Assembly: GCF_009982895.1 (NCBI RefSeq)
Contig: NZ_WXZL01000007.1
Location: 62,001 to 126,000 of the forward strand
DNA from: Deinococcus alpinitundrae
GTDB lineage: Bacteria; Deinococcota; Deinococci; Deinococcales; Deinococcaceae
Direction of reading: 5' to 3'
Length of the DNA: 64,000 bases
Shown: piece by piece, positions 1 to 10,138 of the stretch
How positions within the stretch are numbered: position 1 is the first letter of the stretch
Layout: every line of letters starts with the position of its first letter
Notes under the pieces: model-generated
What the model was told of the DNA's origin: nothing
The model's input: only the letters and a program-made list of their open reading frames with translations
The model's database searches: none
Translations under genes and position numbers: made by a program

Positions 1-60
1 ATGTGGTGGGAAGGTGATGCACCGAACCGGCTCATCCCACTTCAGCCCTCAGGCCCTTCC

Positions 61-1245
61 CTAAACGCCGTAGCGCCCTGTCGCCGCCTTCTCAACAGGC
101 GTGCCGGTGGCCTCGTCAAAGAGATTAATCTCCTCGATGAAGCGCTCGAACAGGTAGCGGCTGTCATGCGGGCCGGGCGAGGCTTCGGGGTGGTACTGCA
201 CGCTGAACACCGGGTAGCGGCTGTGGGCCATCCCCTCCAGGGTGTTGTCGTTGAGGTTGAGGTGCGTGGCCACGAATTCGCCGTCGGGGATGGTCGAAAG
301 GTCCACCGCGTAGCCGTGATTCTGGGCAGTGATCTCGACATTGCCGGTGAGCAGGTTCTTGACCGGCTGGTTGCCGCCCCTGTGGCCGAACTTCATCTTG
401 AAAGTCTGTCCACCCGCCGCCAGGCCCAGGATCTGGTGGCCCAGGCAGATACCGAAGGTGGGCAAGAGCCCCATGAGTTCCCAGGCAGTGCGGTGGGCGT
501 AGGTGGGAGCTGCCGGGTCGCCAGGGCCGTTCGAGAGAAACAGGCCATGCGGCTGGAGCGCCATGACCTGCGCGGCGGTGGTCTGGGCCGGAACCACGAT
601 CGGCTCAATGCCGACTTCCGAGAGGCGCTCGACGATGGTGTGCTTGATGCCGAAATCCATCAGAACCACCCGTTTGCCGTGCCGCAGCGTGGGAAAGGCA
701 TAAGGCAAGGCGGTGGTGACCTCCTGGGTCATGTCGCGCCCGTCGATGTCCTCGTGCTGGCGGGCGCGGGCCACCAATGCCTGCTCCTCCTCCACGCTGA
801 ATTCGCCGTAAGGGTCCTCGGGGTGGGTGTGCGAGCGGTGGGCCACCACGCCCTTGACCACGCCGCCCTCGCGCAGCCGCCGCACCAGGGCGCGGGTGTC
901 AATGCCCTGAATGCTGACCACGCCGTGACCTTTCATAAACGATTCCAGCGATTCCTGGGCGCGGTAATTGGAAAAGCCTTCGCTGAACTCGCGCCCGATA
1001 AAACCGCGCACGAACGGCTTGTTGCTCTCCATGTCGTAGATGGCGACACCGTAGTTGCCGATATGCGGATAGGTCATGGTGACAATCTGACCGTTGTAGC
1101 TCGGATCGGTCATGATTTCCTGATAACCGGTCATCGAGGTGTTGAACACGACCTCGCCCACCGTCTCACCGCGGTGCCCGAAGGCGTAGCCCCGGTAGAC
1201 CGTTCCGTCTTCCAACGCCAGCACGGCGCGTTCCTTGCGAATCAT
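61..1245 (-). CDS. carA: Carbamoyl-phosphate synthase small (glutaminase) subunit
   Basis: Hydrolyses glutamine and feeds ammonia to the large subunit (CarB, not in this window) for carbamoyl phosphate, shared by arginine and pyrimidine synthesis. The 394-residue product has the N-terminal CPSase small-chain domain (LEDGT near residue 11) and a C-terminal class I amidotransferase domain with nucleophile Cys267 in GICLGHQ and the His352/Glu354 pair in YHPEA. Length is normal for the family. I start at the ATG at 1245 (MIRKER): family proteins begin about here and a GGGAG sits upstream; the frame stays open 31 codons further. It lies at the end of a minus-strand stretch rich in arginine genes, but has its own upstream gap with a terminator and a possible promoter. 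Confidence 0.96.
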   Translation of the reverse strand: MIRKERAVLALEDGTVYRGYAFGHRGETVGEVVFNTSMTGYQEIMTDPSYNGQIVTMTYPHIGNYGVAIYDMESNKPFVRGFIGREFSEGFSNYRAQESLESFMKGHGVVSIQGIDTRALVRRLREGGVVKGVVAHRSHTHPEDPYGEFSVEEEQALVARARQHEDIDGRDMTQEVTTALPYAFPTLRHGKRVVLMDFGIKHTIVERLSEVGIEPIVVPAQTTAAQVMALQPHGLFLSNGPGDPAAPTYAHRTAWELMGLLPTFGICLGHQILGLAAGGQTFKMKFGHRGGNQPVKNLLTGNVEITAQNHGYAVDLSTIPDGEFVATHLNLNDNTLEGMAHSRYPVFSVQYHPEASPGPHDSRYLFERFIEEINLFDEATGTPVEKAATGRYGV

Positions 1246-1374
1246 GGTGCTGCTCCCATATTTCTTCTCCTCCATTCGCGCCTCGCGGGACGCTTTTGAT
1301 GGTGCGGCGGCCATCATAGCGGGCTGCACCCGGCCCAACCGTGCGCTGCCGCGAGCGGTCCAACTGCTGGCGCA

Positions 1375-1380
1375 AGTATA
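1375..1380 (-). promoter_or_regulatory. Possible carA -10 element
   Basis: On the minus strand this reads TATACT, 5 of 6 to the sigma70 consensus, just downstream of the terminator at 1418-1456, where a new promoter would be expected. No good -35 is visible 16-18 nt upstream, so support is positional. Confidence 0.35.
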
Positions 1381-1417
1381 CAGGGTATGATTTCTTATGC
1401 ATCCAAGCCAACATCAC

Positions 1418-1456
1418 AAAAAAGCCTACCCGACCGCTTAAAGCGTTCTGGGCAGG
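1418..1456 (-). terminator. Rho-independent terminator after the DUF3352-like gene
   Basis: On the minus strand CCTGCCC pairs with GGGTAGG and an inner CGC pairs with GCG around a TTTAA loop, with a small internal mismatch. A run of six T follows (plus-strand A's at 1418-1423). It lies about 90 nt beyond the stop codon at 1548. Confidence 0.6.
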
Positions 1457-1547
1457 TTTTGTTAGGGTCTCTTTGGATAGCCTATTGTCAGATCGCTCGA
1501 AATTGATGCATGGAGTTGCATATTCTTTGAATATCTCTATTCCAACT

Positions 1548-3245
1548 TCACTTGCCCCAGCGGTACGCCACACTGGACTGGCTGGTCACCAGATTGTTCG
1601 TGACGCTGCTCTGCGAGGCCATGCCGCCGTAGCGATTGATCAGGTCACTCATTACGGCAGAGACTGGCTTCAGGACACTGCTCATTTCCTGCTGATCGCG
1701 GCCGCTCGAATTGGCGGGCAAACTCTTCGTAAAGAGCTTCATCAGTTGTGCGCTGCTGACCTTCTGGGGCGCACGGGCATACTGCCAGCCTGCCGAGGCG
1801 CTCAGGTCGAGCTGGGCGGCCTGGAAAGCCGCGTCGTCGGCCAGTCGGGGCGCGGTGTCGGCCAGAGCGGCGGCCAGCGCGACGGGACTGTAGGCGGTGA
1901 TCAGGTAGCCGTCCTTGAAGGCGTAGACCAGCTTGAGGCGGCCCAGCAGTGCGTCGAGCTGCTTCATGCTCTGCGACAGGCCCGAGGTGGCCGCGCCGAA
2001 GGTGAGCGCCGACATTCCGCCCTCCTCCGCCAGCCCCCGCATGCTGGCCGAGTTGGCACTCTTGATCAGCGTGCCCAGCGCTTTGGGCAGGTTGGCGATG
2101 GCCTTGTTGAGCGTGGCGGCGTATTCGGGCATGACCGCCTGGGCCGCCGCCATGTCGCTCACTTTCTGGTAGGTCACGCTGTAATCGAAGGCCTTGAGAG
2201 GGTCGCTGCCGCCGTACGCTGCCGCCATCCCCCCGGCCAGCGACACCTGGGCGCACTCATCCGCGAGGTAGCGTGAGGACTGCTCCAAATGGCTGGCGAG
2301 CTGGCTGTCGGTGAGAAAGCCGAAGGGGTCGAACAGATCGATGCGGGTCAGCCAGCGGGCCGTGTAGGCACTCTGCTCCGGCGCGCAGGCGCGGGCCACC
2401 ACGCTCTCGGCGCTGGCTGGAATCAGTGCCTGGACACCGAAATCGGTGCTGTGCGTCAGGATGTGGTAGAGCGGCGTGTCCTTGCCTGAAGCGTTGGCGG
2501 CGTGGGCCGAGCGGGCAGTGAGACCCGTGGGTGTGGTCGAGAAACCCGCCGCGTACTGTCCCAGCGTATCGATGGCGTCCACAACGGGCGAGAGCAGGCG
2601 CGGCAGCAGCACGCGCGCGAGCTGGGCGTGGGCCAGCTTCGCAATAGCCGAGAAATTGAAAAAGAGCGAGAATTCCTGCGCGCCGGTCGCCTGCGTCGGC
2701 GTGCTATAGGCCGCCGAACGGTTCAGGCGCGGGGCCACCTTGCCGCTGAGCCGGGCCAGGTAGTTCATCAGCAGGGTCTTGTCGCTCGACAGGTAGACCA
2801 GGCCGCGCGCCTGTCCCACGAACAGCCCGTCCTGGCGCACGAAGGGATAAAGGCCCACCTTTGCGCCCGGCTTCTTGGCGATCATCGAGCGGAAAAATTC
2901 GCTGGAAAATTCATCGACACGCGTGACAGCCAGCAGTTGCGGCTTAAACCCCTGCGGGGCCGCGCCCACACTGAACACTCCCAGCACCGCTTCCTTGCCC
3001 ACCGAGCTTTTGAGAATCTGCTGCATGCCGCCCAGCTCGGTCGTCATGTCACCCAGGCCCTGGGCCCCACCCGCCGCCTTCATGACCCCACCGACCAGCC
3101 CGGCGAAGCGGTCAATGGCCGCACCGGCGTTGTGGGTTTCCAGGGTGAGGAGCGCTCCGGCAGGGAGTTGATCGGCCAGTCGGGTTGTCTGGGCAGCAGC
3201 ATTCACGCAAGTCAACAGCAGGGTCAGGGTCAGCAGGTTTTTCAT
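1548..3245 (-). CDS. Secreted DUF3352-like protein
   Basis: 565-residue protein of unknown function with a clear Sec signal peptide (hydrophobic LLTLTLLLT core, likely cleavage after NAAA near residue 18). The mature part is rich in Ala, Leu and Ser, has no further membrane segment and no catalytic motif I recognise. Its overall texture (lipoprotein/exported, repeated short helices, DxLP near the start) recalls the DUF3352 proteins common in Deinococcus; this family assignment is an inference. It has no Shine-Dalgarno; a TAGAAT box six bases before the ATG suggests a leaderless transcript. A terminator follows, so it is probably monocistronic between the arginine cluster and carA. Confidence 0.85.
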   Translation of the reverse strand: MKNLLTLTLLLTCVNAAAQTTRLADQLPAGALLTLETHNAGAAIDRFAGLVGGVMKAAGGAQGLGDMTTELGGMQQILKSSVGKEAVLGVFSVGAAPQGFKPQLLAVTRVDEFSSEFFRSMIAKKPGAKVGLYPFVRQDGLFVGQARGLVYLSSDKTLLMNYLARLSGKVAPRLNRSAAYSTPTQATGAQEFSLFFNFSAIAKLAHAQLARVLLPRLLSPVVDAIDTLGQYAAGFSTTPTGLTARSAHAANASGKDTPLYHILTHSTDFGVQALIPASAESVVARACAPEQSAYTARWLTRIDLFDPFGFLTDSQLASHLEQSSRYLADECAQVSLAGGMAAAYGGSDPLKAFDYSVTYQKVSDMAAAQAVMPEYAATLNKAIANLPKALGTLIKSANSASMRGLAEEGGMSALTFGAATSGLSQSMKQLDALLGRLKLVYAFKDGYLITAYSPVALAAALADTAPRLADDAAFQAAQLDLSASAGWQYARAPQKVSSAQLMKLFTKSLPANSSGRDQQEMSSVLKPVSAVMSDLINRYGGMASQSSVTNNLVTSQSSVAYRWGK

Positions 3246-3251
3246 AAGAGA

Positions 3252-3257
3252 ATTCTA
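3252..3257 (-). promoter_or_regulatory. -10 box for leaderless transcript of the DUF3352-like gene
   Basis: TAGAAT on the minus strand, six bases before the ATG at 3245, with no ribosome binding site between. This spacing places the transcription start on the start codon. Confidence 0.55.
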
Positions 3258-3311
3258 AGACAAGCCAGCCCCGTTAGCCGCAGGTTTCTGGCTTTGGCCG
3301 CAAGACTGGGC

Positions 3312-3839
3312 TCAGTCCAACACCCGGTACATGGCGATCTCGTTGCAATTTTCGAAGAAGGCGCAGCGCTGGCACTCGCTCCAGACCTTGGGGTGCAGAT
3401 TGGTCTTCTCGATTCGCGTAAAGCCGCACTTCTCGAAAAACCCCTGCTGATACGTCCAGGCAAACAGCGCGGGCAGATCGATCTCACGGGCCTCGACCTC
3501 GCAGGCGGCGACCAGCAGCTTGCCCAGGCCACGCCCCTGCATGGCTGGATGAATCGCCAGCCCGCGCACCTCGGCCAGATCGGGAGCCAGCATATGCAGG
3601 CCGCAAACGCCCGCCAGCCCGCCGGGAGAGCCGTCCAGCGGCTCAACCAGCGCCAGCTGAAAGTCCCGGATGTTCTCGGAAAGCAGCGTGCGTGACCGAA
3701 CGAGCATCTGGCCTCGCGCCGCCCAGTAGCCGATCAGGGCGTGAATGGCGTCGATGTCCGAGAGCTTGGCCTTGCGGGTGTGGACGGGTGCGTCCGGGTG
3801 AATCTCCGGCAGCATGATGGAATCGAGCGCCAGGGTCAT
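3312..3839 (-). CDS. argA: Short-form amino-acid N-acetyltransferase (N-acetylglutamate synthase type)
   Basis: GNAT-fold protein of 175 residues expected to acetylate glutamate as the first step of arginine synthesis. The acetyl-CoA loop is QGRGLG. The C-terminal part carries a Cys-rich signature (SECQRCAF, then NCNE) seen in short stand-alone ArgA enzymes of the mycobacterial type, which separates it from the other GNATs here. GAGG lies seven bases before the ATG. Position downstream of argG/argH and two other GNATs on the same strand supports an arginine role. The alternative start is Met9. The specific substrate is inferred. Confidence 0.75.
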   Translation of the reverse strand: MTLALDSIMLPEIHPDAPVHTRKAKLSDIDAIHALIGYWAARGQMLVRSRTLLSENIRDFQLALVEPLDGSPGGLAGVCGLHMLAPDLAEVRGLAIHPAMQGRGLGKLLVAACEVEAREIDLPALFAWTYQQGFFEKCGFTRIEKTNLHPKVWSECQRCAFFENCNEIAMYRVLD

Positions 3840-3951
3840 AACGCAACCTCAGCCGTAGTGTGCTGGACGGGGAGCGCGGTGGAGGCCGTTTCTGCGTGCC
3901 GCGACCCACTCCCTGCCAACATCGAACCCGGCACCATCACGAACCAGGTCG

Positions 3952-4413
3952 TTAGGACAGTTTGCGCATCCAGGTGGTGCCACCGGGCCGGGTGCCTGCC
4001 GCGCGGTAGTGGGCCACTTGCGGAGCGTCGGGCAGATCGCCCATCACGACGGCCAACGGCACCTGCTGGAAGTCGAAGCTCTCCCAATCGCCACCGGTGG
4101 AGAACATGTACAGCACCGTGTCGCCGTGCTCGCGGGCATGCTCCACTGCGCTCTGCACCAGTTGACGGCCCAGTCCCTGCCCGCGCGCCGAGGGCACCAC
4201 AGCGGCCCCGCGCAGCAGTGAAGCCTTGTCGCCGTGCTCCAGGCCGATGGCTCCCACCGGCTGTCCGTCCTGCTCCAGCAGCCAGTAGGTCGTGCCGACC
4301 ACCATCACGGCGTCGGGGGAAAGGCCCGCGTCCTGCATCACTTTGACGACGGCGGCGTAATCGTTGGGGGTCGCGGGCCGGAGCTGGCCTTGCAGGCTGG
4401 TGGTCTGGGTCAT
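3952..4413 (-). CDS. GNAT acetyltransferase, paralogue of the next gene upstream
   Basis: 153-residue single-domain GNAT protein. The coenzyme A loop is ARGQGLG; it is preceded by a conserved IGLEHGD strand-turn and an SLLRGAAVVP segment. The ATG at 4413 is chosen because a strong AGGAGG lies seven bases upstream; the frame could extend 24 codons. It shares the IGLEHG, LLR-A-V-P, QGLGR, LY-FS and LP-APQV blocks with the GNAT at 4546-5055, so the two arose by duplication. Its general pattern resembles ArsN2-type acetyltransferases, but the substrate is unknown. Confidence 0.85.
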   Translation of the reverse strand: MTQTTSLQGQLRPATPNDYAAVVKVMQDAGLSPDAVMVVGTTYWLLEQDGQPVGAIGLEHGDKASLLRGAAVVPSARGQGLGRQLVQSAVEHAREHGDTVLYMFSTGGDWESFDFQQVPLAVVMGDLPDAPQVAHYRAAGTRPGGTTWMRKLS

Positions 4414-4545
4414 GTGAATTCCTCCTGGGAAAGAAACGGTGAAGTGGGTTGAAAGGGCAGCGCGGGGAATAAGCGTAGTCTGCACCCTTACTCGCCTGTT
4501 CGTCTAGCACTTGAACTTTGGGCCAGCGTATGGTCAAGCCAGGGT

Positions 4546-5055
4546 TCACGAATTCACCACCCGTTTCCAGGCCAGTTCGGTGTGAATCCAGCCCCGGCAC
4601 TCGCCGCTGACAACCTGGGGCGCAGCAGGCAGGGCGGCCAGCACCTCGGCGCTGCTAACCGGCACGAAGCCGAACAGCTGCCAGAACGGCCCAGCGTCGC
4701 TGGAAAACAAGTACAGCGCCCGGTCGCCGCGCAAAGAAGCGTAGGTCAGGGCACTCAGGGCCAGCGCCCGCCCCAACCCCTGACGGCGCGCAGCGGGCAA
4801 CACGCTGGCCGATCTGAGCAGACTGACGCTCCCCTCCTGATTCGGCTCGCCGTGTTCCAGGCCGATGCAGCCCGCCGGAACGCCGTTGAGATCGGCAATC
4901 CAGTAGGTGCAGCCCGCCAGCGTGGCGGTGATGGCACTGCGCTCGGTGCTAAGGCCCACCGCCAGAATCAGATCGCGGATGGTGTCCAGGTCGGTGGTTT
5001 CGGCCCGGCGAAGATCAATGTGCAGGAAGTTGTAAGCGTCATGGGCAGCAGTCAT
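4546..5055 (-). CDS. GNAT acetyltransferase, paralogue of the preceding one
   Basis: 169-residue GNAT protein with ARRQGLGR as the acetyl-CoA loop and the IGLEHG block shared with the gene at 3952-4413. The ATG at 5055 is preferred: GAGG lies eight bases before it, whereas the TTG two codons upstream would sit almost on top of that site. It follows the HIT gene by about 46 bases on the same strand and probably belongs to the argH transcript. The substrate is unknown; arginine-pathway intermediates are one possibility from context only. Confidence 0.85.
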   Translation of the reverse strand: MTAAHDAYNFLHIDLRRAETTDLDTIRDLILAVGLSTERSAITATLAGCTYWIADLNGVPAGCIGLEHGEPNQEGSVSLLRSASVLPAARRQGLGRALALSALTYASLRGDRALYLFSSDAGPFWQLFGFVPVSSAEVLAALPAAPQVVSGECRGWIHTELAWKRVVNS

Positions 5056-5101
5056 AGGCAAAACCTCGGCGAGAAGGGCTTGATCAGGGCAATCGCTTCG
5101 C

Positions 5102-5584
5102 TCACTGTCGTCGTCGCTCCTGTTCCTGCACTCGCGCCGCCGCTTTCAGGAAGTAGCGCAGCCCCGCGCCCGCCGCCGCATCGATGTTCCAGCGGGGGAT
5201 AACGTGCAGGTGAACGTGCGGGATGTGTGCGCCTCCCGCCGGAAACACATTCCAGCCCACCGTGTAACCGTCGGGCTGAGCGGTGGCGTCCAGATGCGCC
5301 CGCACCTCGGCCAGGAGCGCGTGGGTGGCGACGGTCTCGGCAGGGGTCAGGTCGAACACAGTCTGGCAGGGCCGCCGGGTCACGATGAAGCCGGAATACG
5401 GCAGGCCGTCTGCGTAACGCGAGTCTTGCGAGTAAACGCACAGCTCGTTTTCCAGCAGCAACTCACCGCCCGCAAAATCGGCCCGCGTGGAAAGGGGATT
5501 CTCAGCGGGATGGGCCAGCCAATGCGCCCACTCGGTTTGACGCTTGCCCAGCAGCGTGCCGTCCAGCGCTAGGGTGACCTTCAT
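5102..5584 (-). CDS. HIT-family nucleotide hydrolase
   Basis: 160-residue histidine-triad protein; the HVHLHVI motif near residue 125 holds the catalytic histidines that cleave nucleoside phosphoramidates or dinucleoside polyphosphates in this superfamily. The length and single domain fit stand-alone HIT hydrolases. Its ATG overlaps the argH stop codon by four bases (ATGA), so it is translationally coupled to argH. No HIT protein is required for arginine synthesis; possibly it clears AMP-type by-products of ArgG, which is speculation. Confidence 0.85.
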   Translation of the reverse strand: MKVTLALDGTLLGKRQTEWAHWLAHPAENPLSTRADFAGGELLLENELCVYSQDSRYADGLPYSGFIVTRRPCQTVFDLTPAETVATHALLAEVRAHLDATAQPDGYTVGWNVFPAGGAHIPHVHLHVIPRWNIDAAAGAGLRYFLKAAARVQEQERRRQ

Positions 5585-7002
5585 TCCATGGTCCCTGACC
5601 CCAGCAACACTTTCGCCGCCTCCACCGCTTCACGCACCCGCACAGGCGCGGTGCCGCCGTAGCTCAGCCGGCTCCTGATGCTTTCCTCGACGGTGAGGCT
5701 GCGGGCGATTTCGGCGCTCAGCAGCGGGTGGGCCGACTTCAACTCGGCGTCCGTGAGTTCCCACAGCTGGCGGCCCGAGCGACTCGCCACGCCCACCAGC
5801 CCACCCACGACCTCGTGCGCCTCGCGGAACGGCACGCCCTGCCGCGCCAGAAAGTCGGCCACATCGGTGGCGGTGGAGTAGCCACGCGCGGCGGCAGCTT
5901 TCGTTTTCTCGGCATGCCAGAGGGTTTTGGGCAGCATCTCGGCATAGAGGCGCAGCACGATAGACAGGGTGTCGTAGCTGTCGAACACGCCTTCCTTGTC
6001 TTCCTGAAGGTCCTTGTTGTAGGCCAGCGGCGTGCCCTTGACCACCGTCAGCAGGCCCATCAGGTTGCCGAACACCCGCCCGGCCTTACCGCGTGCCAGC
6101 TCGGAAACGTCGGGGTTTTTCTTCTGCGGCATAATGCTCGATCCAGTGGTGTGACTGTCGGGCAGGGTCAGGAAGCCGAACTCGAAGGTGGAATACAGAA
6201 TGAGTTCTTCAGAGAGGCGCGAGAGGTGGGCGCTGAGGATGGCGCAGGCCGCGAGGAATTCCAGCGCGAAGTCGCGGCTGCCCACCCCGTCGAGGCTGTT
6301 GGCGGTGGGACGGGCGAACCCCAGCGCCTCAGCCGCCGCGTGCCGGTTAATCGGCCAGGGCGTTCCGGCCAGCGCCGAGCTGCCCAGCGGAGATTCGTCC
6401 ATCCGGGCGGCAGCGTCGCGGAAGCGGCCCTCGTCGCGCTCCAGCATGGCCACATACGCCATGAACCAGTGACTGAGCAAGATCGGCTGGGCCACCTGCA
6501 AGTGCGTGTAGCCCGGCAGGATCACGCCCTCTCCCCCGTCCGAAGTCAGGTGCTTTTCTGCTTCCGAGAGCATGACGGCCCGCAGTGCTCGCGCCTTGTC
6601 CGCGAGGTCGAGCGCCGCCTCTTTGGTAAACAGCCGGAAGTCGAGGGCCACCTGATCGTTGCGGCTGCGGGCGGTGTGGAGCTTGCCTGCCACCGGCCCG
6701 ATGCGGTCGCGCAGGGCGGCCTCCACGTTCATGTGAACGTCTTCGCGGTCGAGCCGCCACTCGAAGGTTCCGGCGCGGATGTCGGCCAGCACGTCACCCA
6801 GGCCACCCTGAATCTGGGCGACTTCCTCGGCGCTGAGAATGCCGACCTGCCCCAGCATCTGCACATGCGCCAGGCTCCCGCGAATATCCTGCTCAGCCAG
6901 ACGCTGATCGAAACTGACGGAAGCGTTGAAGAGTTCGACGAGGCCGTCGGTGGCTTCAGCGAAGCGGCCTCCCCAGAGTTTCTTGTCTTTGGTCTTGGTC
7001 AT
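5581..7002 (-). CDS. argH: Argininosuccinate lyase
   Basis: Cleaves argininosuccinate to arginine and fumarate, the last step of arginine synthesis. 473 residues, normal for the family, starting with the typical KLWGGRF block and carrying the fumarase/lyase signature GSSIMPQKKNPD with the catalytic Ser. I use the ATG at 7002, which has AGGA five bases upstream; a start ten codons earlier is possible but lacks support. It sits in the same minus-strand run as argG, separated from it by a DinB gene, two GNATs and a lipoprotein, and overlaps the HIT gene downstream. Confidence 0.97.
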   Translation of the reverse strand: MTKTKDKKLWGGRFAEATDGLVELFNASVSFDQRLAEQDIRGSLAHVQMLGQVGILSAEEVAQIQGGLGDVLADIRAGTFEWRLDREDVHMNVEAALRDRIGPVAGKLHTARSRNDQVALDFRLFTKEAALDLADKARALRAVMLSEAEKHLTSDGGEGVILPGYTHLQVAQPILLSHWFMAYVAMLERDEGRFRDAAARMDESPLGSSALAGTPWPINRHAAAEALGFARPTANSLDGVGSRDFALEFLAACAILSAHLSRLSEELILYSTFEFGFLTLPDSHTTGSSIMPQKKNPDVSELARGKAGRVFGNLMGLLTVVKGTPLAYNKDLQEDKEGVFDSYDTLSIVLRLYAEMLPKTLWHAEKTKAAAARGYSTATDVADFLARQGVPFREAHEVVGGLVGVASRSGRQLWELTDAELKSAHPLLSAEIARSLTVEESIRSRLSYGGTAPVRVREAVEAAKVLLGSGTME

Positions 7003-7028
7003 AGCGTTCCTAGGTTTGCGGAATGGAG

Positions 7029-7418
7029 TCACGGAATACTGGCGATGTAAGCACGGGCAATCACAAGAAAAAGGACGATGCCCACCGCCGCGCCGCCAGC
7101 ACCGATGAGGATTACGTCACTCGCAGTGATGCTGGACGAGGAAGACGCCAACTTACACCCACGATTGGTCGCCTCTGACCCGTACTGACGCACATCGGCG
7201 ACCATAACGGCAGCTCCCGTACAATCGGAAAAAGTTACATAGGCGGAAGCAGGCGTCTGGTCATTGAGGGCACTGAGTGGAAGCGTCGTAGCGGCTGCGA
7301 ATTTTACTCCGCGCACCACTCGGAGGGGTTGACCTGTCGGACCAGAAATAGAGGGGGCACAGGAAGTCAGTGAGAGAGTAAACACGAGAATCGATAAAAA
7401 GATTCGAACAAAGCTCAT
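7029..7418 (-). CDS. Small lipoprotein with C-terminal membrane anchor
   Basis: 129-residue protein of unknown function. It begins with a lipoprotein signal (hydrophobic stretch ending LTSC, Cys20 as lipidation site) and ends with a hydrophobic helix (about residues 100-124) followed by a very short tail. The middle contains two Cys residues (SDCTG and RGCKL) that could pair outside the membrane. Start and preceding stop overlap as ATGA with the GNAT gene upstream, and argH begins 26 bases after its stop. An envelope protein in the middle of an arginine gene run is odd. Confidence 0.75.
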   Translation of the reverse strand: MSFVRIFLSILVFTLSLTSCAPSISGPTGQPLRVVRGVKFAAATTLPLSALNDQTPASAYVTFSDCTGAAVMVADVRQYGSEATNRGCKLASSSSSITASDVILIGAGGAAVGIVLFLVIARAYIASIP

Positions 7419-7903
7419 TTGATCCCGCCTTTATTGACCTTCACCAACACCACTGGCCTCGGACTCGCCGGACTCCGAAACGCATACTCCGCGGTCTCAT
7501 CGATCATGTATCCCAGCCGCTCATAAAACGGCAGCACATCCAGGTTGTATTGCGACACCGCGAGCAGCATCCGTTCGTAGCCTCGCTCGGCGGCCACCTG
7601 TTCGACGGCCCACACCAGCGCTGCGCCGATGCCCTGGCCGCGCCCTTCCGGCAGAGTGGCAAGCTTGTTGAGGGTCAACGTGTGCGGTCCGTCCGGGCGA
7701 AAGCTAACGCAGCCCACCGGGCTCTCCTCTGTTCCATTCAAATTTGCCCAGGCCAGGAAGCCGCCGCCGAGTTCCAGACTCCGTGCAATGTCCTGCGCCG
7801 TCGTGCGGGTCCAGCTTGAGCGCGGGTCCATGCCAGCAGCCATCATGACCGTGTGGAAGGCAGCGACGTCGTGGGGCAGAGCCGGACGCAGGATAAACTT
7901 CAC
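7415..7903 (-). CDS. GNAT acetyltransferase (GTG start)
   Basis: 162-residue GNAT protein with EGRGQGIG as the acetyl-CoA loop and a typical C-terminal FYERLGY segment. I place the start at the GTG at 7903, which overlaps the stop of the upstream gene as GTGA; the longer open frame runs through the neighbouring gene in a shadow frame and lacks GNAT character. Its stop overlaps the lipoprotein ATG. Substrate unknown. It is clearly different from the GNAT pair at 3.9-5.1 kb. Confidence 0.85.
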   Translation of the reverse strand: MKFILRPALPHDVAAFHTVMMAAGMDPRSSWTRTTAQDIARSLELGGGFLAWANLNGTEESPVGCVSFRPDGPHTLTLNKLATLPEGRGQGIGAALVWAVEQVAAERGYERMLLAVSQYNLDVLPFYERLGYMIDETAEYAFRSPASPRPVVLVKVNKGGIK

Positions 7904-8370
7904 TGGCTGCCGTCCAGCACTAGCCGCATCTCGTTGGTCGCGACAAAACCCAGCTTCTCGTAAAGCGGGCGTCCGTACTGGGAAGCGTGCAAACTGAGGA
8001 TGCGGATGCCCCGGTGCCGCGTCTCGGCGATGGCCTGCTGCGTCAGAGCACGAGCTAGGCCCCGGCCCCGGTGCTCGGGATGGGTATACACATTTTGCAG
8101 GTAACTGCGAAGCGGCTGCGGATCGAGGAAATGCGGTGACCAGTCGTGAATCAGCAGGCCAGCGCCCGCTACGACCTGACCGCCCTGCTCCACGAACCAA
8201 CCCACATATGTTCCCGCTTGCAAATGCCGCTCGACCCAGGGCGCGAACTGCGCCACCGTTTCCCGGTACTCGGTGCCCATGTCGGTGAACATGGCCTCGC
8301 GCTGCGCGGCGATACGTGCCGCGTCGGCGGCGGTGGCTGCGCGCAGCGTATAACCGGAGGGCAGGTTCAT
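7900..8370 (-). CDS. GNAT acetyltransferase
   Basis: 156-residue GNAT protein. EHRGRGLARAL near residue 100 is the acetyl-CoA loop, followed by SQYGRPLYEKLGF, the usual terminal segment. The ATG at 8370 overlaps the stop of the DinB gene (ATGA), and its own stop overlaps the GTG of the next GNAT, so three consecutive genes are chained by 4-bp overlaps. Substrate unknown. Confidence 0.88.
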   Translation of the reverse strand: MNLPSGYTLRAATAADAARIAAQREAMFTDMGTEYRETVAQFAPWVERHLQAGTYVGWFVEQGGQVVAGAGLLIHDWSPHFLDPQPLRSYLQNVYTHPEHRGRGLARALTQQAIAETRHRGIRILSLHASQYGRPLYEKLGFVATNEMRLVLDGSQ

Positions 8371-8804
8371 ACTTCCGCCCGTTCCCAGATCTGCGCCAGG
8401 TGGTGCTGCTGGTGCTGAACGTAGTCCTCGGTCAGCCAGCCGAGCGTTACCGGCGCTCCCCCGCCGACGCTCAGCGTGTGGGAAAGCGCCCCAGGAAGCA
8501 ACCGGTCGATGAGGTCTCCCAGTGCCGTTTGATAGCTGTCCCAGAGCCCCAGCACCTCGGCCCAGGTCTGGTCCTGCCAGCCGCCCAGACGTACCCAGAC
8601 ATTCTGGTCGTAGCCGGGCAGCTCCAGCCCGCTCTCGGCTGCCGCCCGAATGAAACGGGCGTGGTTGTTCACCCCACTGTCGATCAGGTGCCCCAGCACC
8701 TGCTTGGCGCTCCACACACCCTCGGCAGGCTTGAAGCTGGCCCGCTCCTCGCTGACGGCTTGCAGACGCGGCACCGTTTCAGCCACCAGTTCACGCAGCT
8801 TCAT
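8367..8804 (-). CDS. DinB/YfiT-like four-helix metalloprotein
   Basis: 145-residue DinB-superfamily protein. The expected metal-binding histidines are visible: one in the first long helix (LGHLID, residue 39) and an HxxxH pair near the end (QHQQHHLAQ). Members are often thiol transferases or damage-induced proteins; Deinococcus genomes carry many. The ATG begins two bases after the argG stop, so it is almost certainly co-translated with argG. The function is not predictable from sequence alone. Confidence 0.85.
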   Translation of the reverse strand: MKLRELVAETVPRLQAVSEERASFKPAEGVWSAKQVLGHLIDSGVNNHARFIRAAAESGLELPGYDQNVWVRLGGWQDQTWAEVLGLWDSYQTALGDLIDRLLPGALSHTLSVGGGAPVTLGWLTEDYVQHQQHHLAQIWERAEV

Positions 8805-8806
8805 GC

Positions 8807-10054
<1,248 letters not shown>

Positions 10055-10138
10055 GTTCGTATTCTCCCAGACAGTACGGTGCAAAGCGGCGGATGGGCCT
10101 GAAAACCACAGCACGCCGCCCGGCACTGGTCTTGTCCG

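Larger units (their letters stand above)
1246..1547. other. Intergenic region upstream of carA
   Basis: This 302-base gap is clearly more AT-rich than its neighbours. It holds a terminator for the upstream minus-strand gene and, beyond it, a -10-like box for carA that would give a leader of roughly 120 nt. I see no gene and no convincing pyrimidine attenuator in the leader. Confidence 0.5.

Noticed and set aside
1..1299. Long plus-strand open frame opposite carA
   Set aside because: The minus strand encodes intact CarA with its catalytic residues; the opposite frame is open only because of high GC content at codon position 3.
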